Source of the DNA: Candidatus Absconditabacterales bacterium
GTDB lineage: Bacteria > Patescibacteria > JAEDAM01 > Absconditabacterales > Absconditicoccaceae
Direction: 5' to 3'
DNA length: 7,537 nucleotides
NCBI GenBank assembly: GCA_938010495.1
Contig: CALLUT010000171.1
Coordinates: 1 to 7,537, forward strand
The notes below the pieces were generated by a model. It was not told the origin of the DNA. It made no database searches and worked only from the letters and a program-made list of their open reading frames with translations. The stretch's first letter is position 1; the number at the start of each line of letters is the position of its first letter. A program made the translations under genes and the position numbers. Shown here piece by piece: positions 6,881 through 7,537 of the stretch.

Positions 6881-7537
6881 ATGACACAAGGTACAATTAG
6901 TTCAATTAGAGGTATTGTTGTTGATATCAAATTTGATGACACTTTACCAGGTATTTATGATGCGGTTCGTGTTACAACGAATAACGCAAATGGAGATGAA
7001 GTAGTAATTGAAATTCTACAACAATTGGAAGATTGATATGTAAGAGGTATTGCTATGACTACGACAGATGGTCTAAAAAGATGAGATGCTGTTGAGTTAA
7101 CATGAGGACCTATTACTGTTCCTGTAGGACCACAAGTATTAGGACACATCTTCGATGTATTAGGAAATACTATTGATGAAACAGGACCACTTAAGTCAGA
7201 AGACAGATGGCCTATTCACCGTAAAGCTCCTGCTTTTGAAGAACTATCAACAAAAGCTGAAACTCTTGTTACAGGGATTAAAGTGATTGATCTTCTTGCT
7301 CCAGTACTAAAATGATGAAAAGTATGACTTTTTGGATGAGCATGAGTATGAAAAACTGTTATTATTCAAGAGTTGATTAATAATATTGCTAACGCTCACT
7401 GATGAGTATCAGTATTTTGTGGGGTATGAGAAAGAACGAGAGAAGGGAATGATCTCTATCACGAAATGATGGAAGCTTGAGTAATGGACAAAACTGCCAT
7501 GGTGTTTGGTCAAATGAGCGAACCTCCTGGACCAAGA
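6881..7537 (+). CDS. atpD: F1F0 ATP synthase subunit beta, N-terminal part (runs off window)
   Basis: The catalytic beta subunit of F1 makes ATP from ADP and phosphate, driven by rotation of the gamma subunit. The first 219 codons are present, a little under half of the usual 460-480. Visible marks are the beta-barrel domain ([15 protein letters not shown]), the phrase [13 protein letters not shown], the P-loop GGAGVGKT at residues 152-159, and GERTREGND at 183-191. In [10 protein letters not shown]184 matches the catalytic glutamate (E. coli E181). [11 protein letters not shown] ends the window. Thirteen glycines are TGA, including three of the four in the P-loop. The ATG at 6881 follows TATAGTTAAAGA: no strong Shine-Dalgarno sequence, and possibly a -10-like box very close to the start. 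Upstream is a PH-domain gene, not atpG as in a classical atp operon. Confidence 0.97.

Noticed and set aside
613..7537. Pseudogenes or a poor-quality assembly as the cause of the many in-frame stops
   Set aside because: The interruptions are only TGA, never TAA or TAG, fall on conserved glycines, and need no frameshift. Decay or error would produce all three stops and indels.
613..7537. UGA read as tryptophan (mycoplasma-type code) or selenocysteine
   Set aside because: TGA aligns with glycines in the P-loop, [13 protein letters not shown] and GTIRG motifs, while TGG is used separately where Trp is expected. There are far too many TGA codons for selenocysteine.
1..7537. CRISPR arrays, insertion sequences, att sites or phage genes
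   Set aside because: I saw no regularly spaced repeats, no transposase or integrase motifs, and no direct repeat next to the tRNA gene in the sequence available.

Overview
The window comes from a bacterium that reads UGA as glycine (NCBI translation table 25). This code is known from the candidate phyla Absconditabacteria (SR1) and Gracilibacteria (BD1-5/GN02), both in the CPR/Patescibacteria. The evidence is in the sequence. In the standard code the window breaks into short fragments. Reading TGA as Gly and stopping only at TAA or TAG gives eight long genes that fill nearly all of 613-7537, five of them recognisable families. TGA falls on invariant glycines such as the P-loop of ATP synthase beta, the IHP..TG positions of bL31 and the GTIRG motif of NDK. 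By hand I counted about 107 in-frame TGA against about 58 GGN glycine codons in these eight genes. Frequent Arg CGA codons make SR1 somewhat more likely than BD1-5, but this is an inference. The DNA is AT-rich.

Layout, minus strand (left half). Positions 1-328 hold the 5' part of an unrecognised membrane protein gene with a promoter and a palindromic site upstream. This gene uses no TGA at all. An intrinsic terminator at 450-473 ends a tRNA-Lys(CUU) gene (495-567), which has its own promoter. Upstream of it, in the same direction, is a compact three-gene unit. It starts at 4754 with a full-length bifunctional (p)ppGpp synthetase/hydrolase (rel, 738 codons). Two bases later comes a small membrane protein with a C-terminal double zinc ribbon, and 15 bases after that a DUF4012-family membrane-anchored protein.

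Layout, plus strand (right half). From a divergent intergenic region at 4755-4839 run a multi-pass membrane protein of unknown function, ndk (nucleoside diphosphate kinase), rpmE (ribosomal protein bL31), a membrane protein with a bacterial PH-like domain, and the first 219 codons of atpD (F1-ATP synthase beta), which runs off the window. A clear promoter precedes ndk. Gaps between the genes after it are 21-33 bases, so ndk-rpmE-bPH2-atpD may be cotranscribed.

How the genes fit together: the right half is housekeeping (nucleotide balance, ribosome, energy) and the left half couples the stringent response to two envelope proteins. None of the nine starts has a clear Shine-Dalgarno sequence. 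I found no CRISPR array, insertion sequence or phage gene. The best leads are the horizontally acquired-looking first gene with its putative operator, the rel-zinc ribbon-DUF4012 unit, a promoter element shared by the tRNA and ndk, and the separation of atpD from atpA/atpG.
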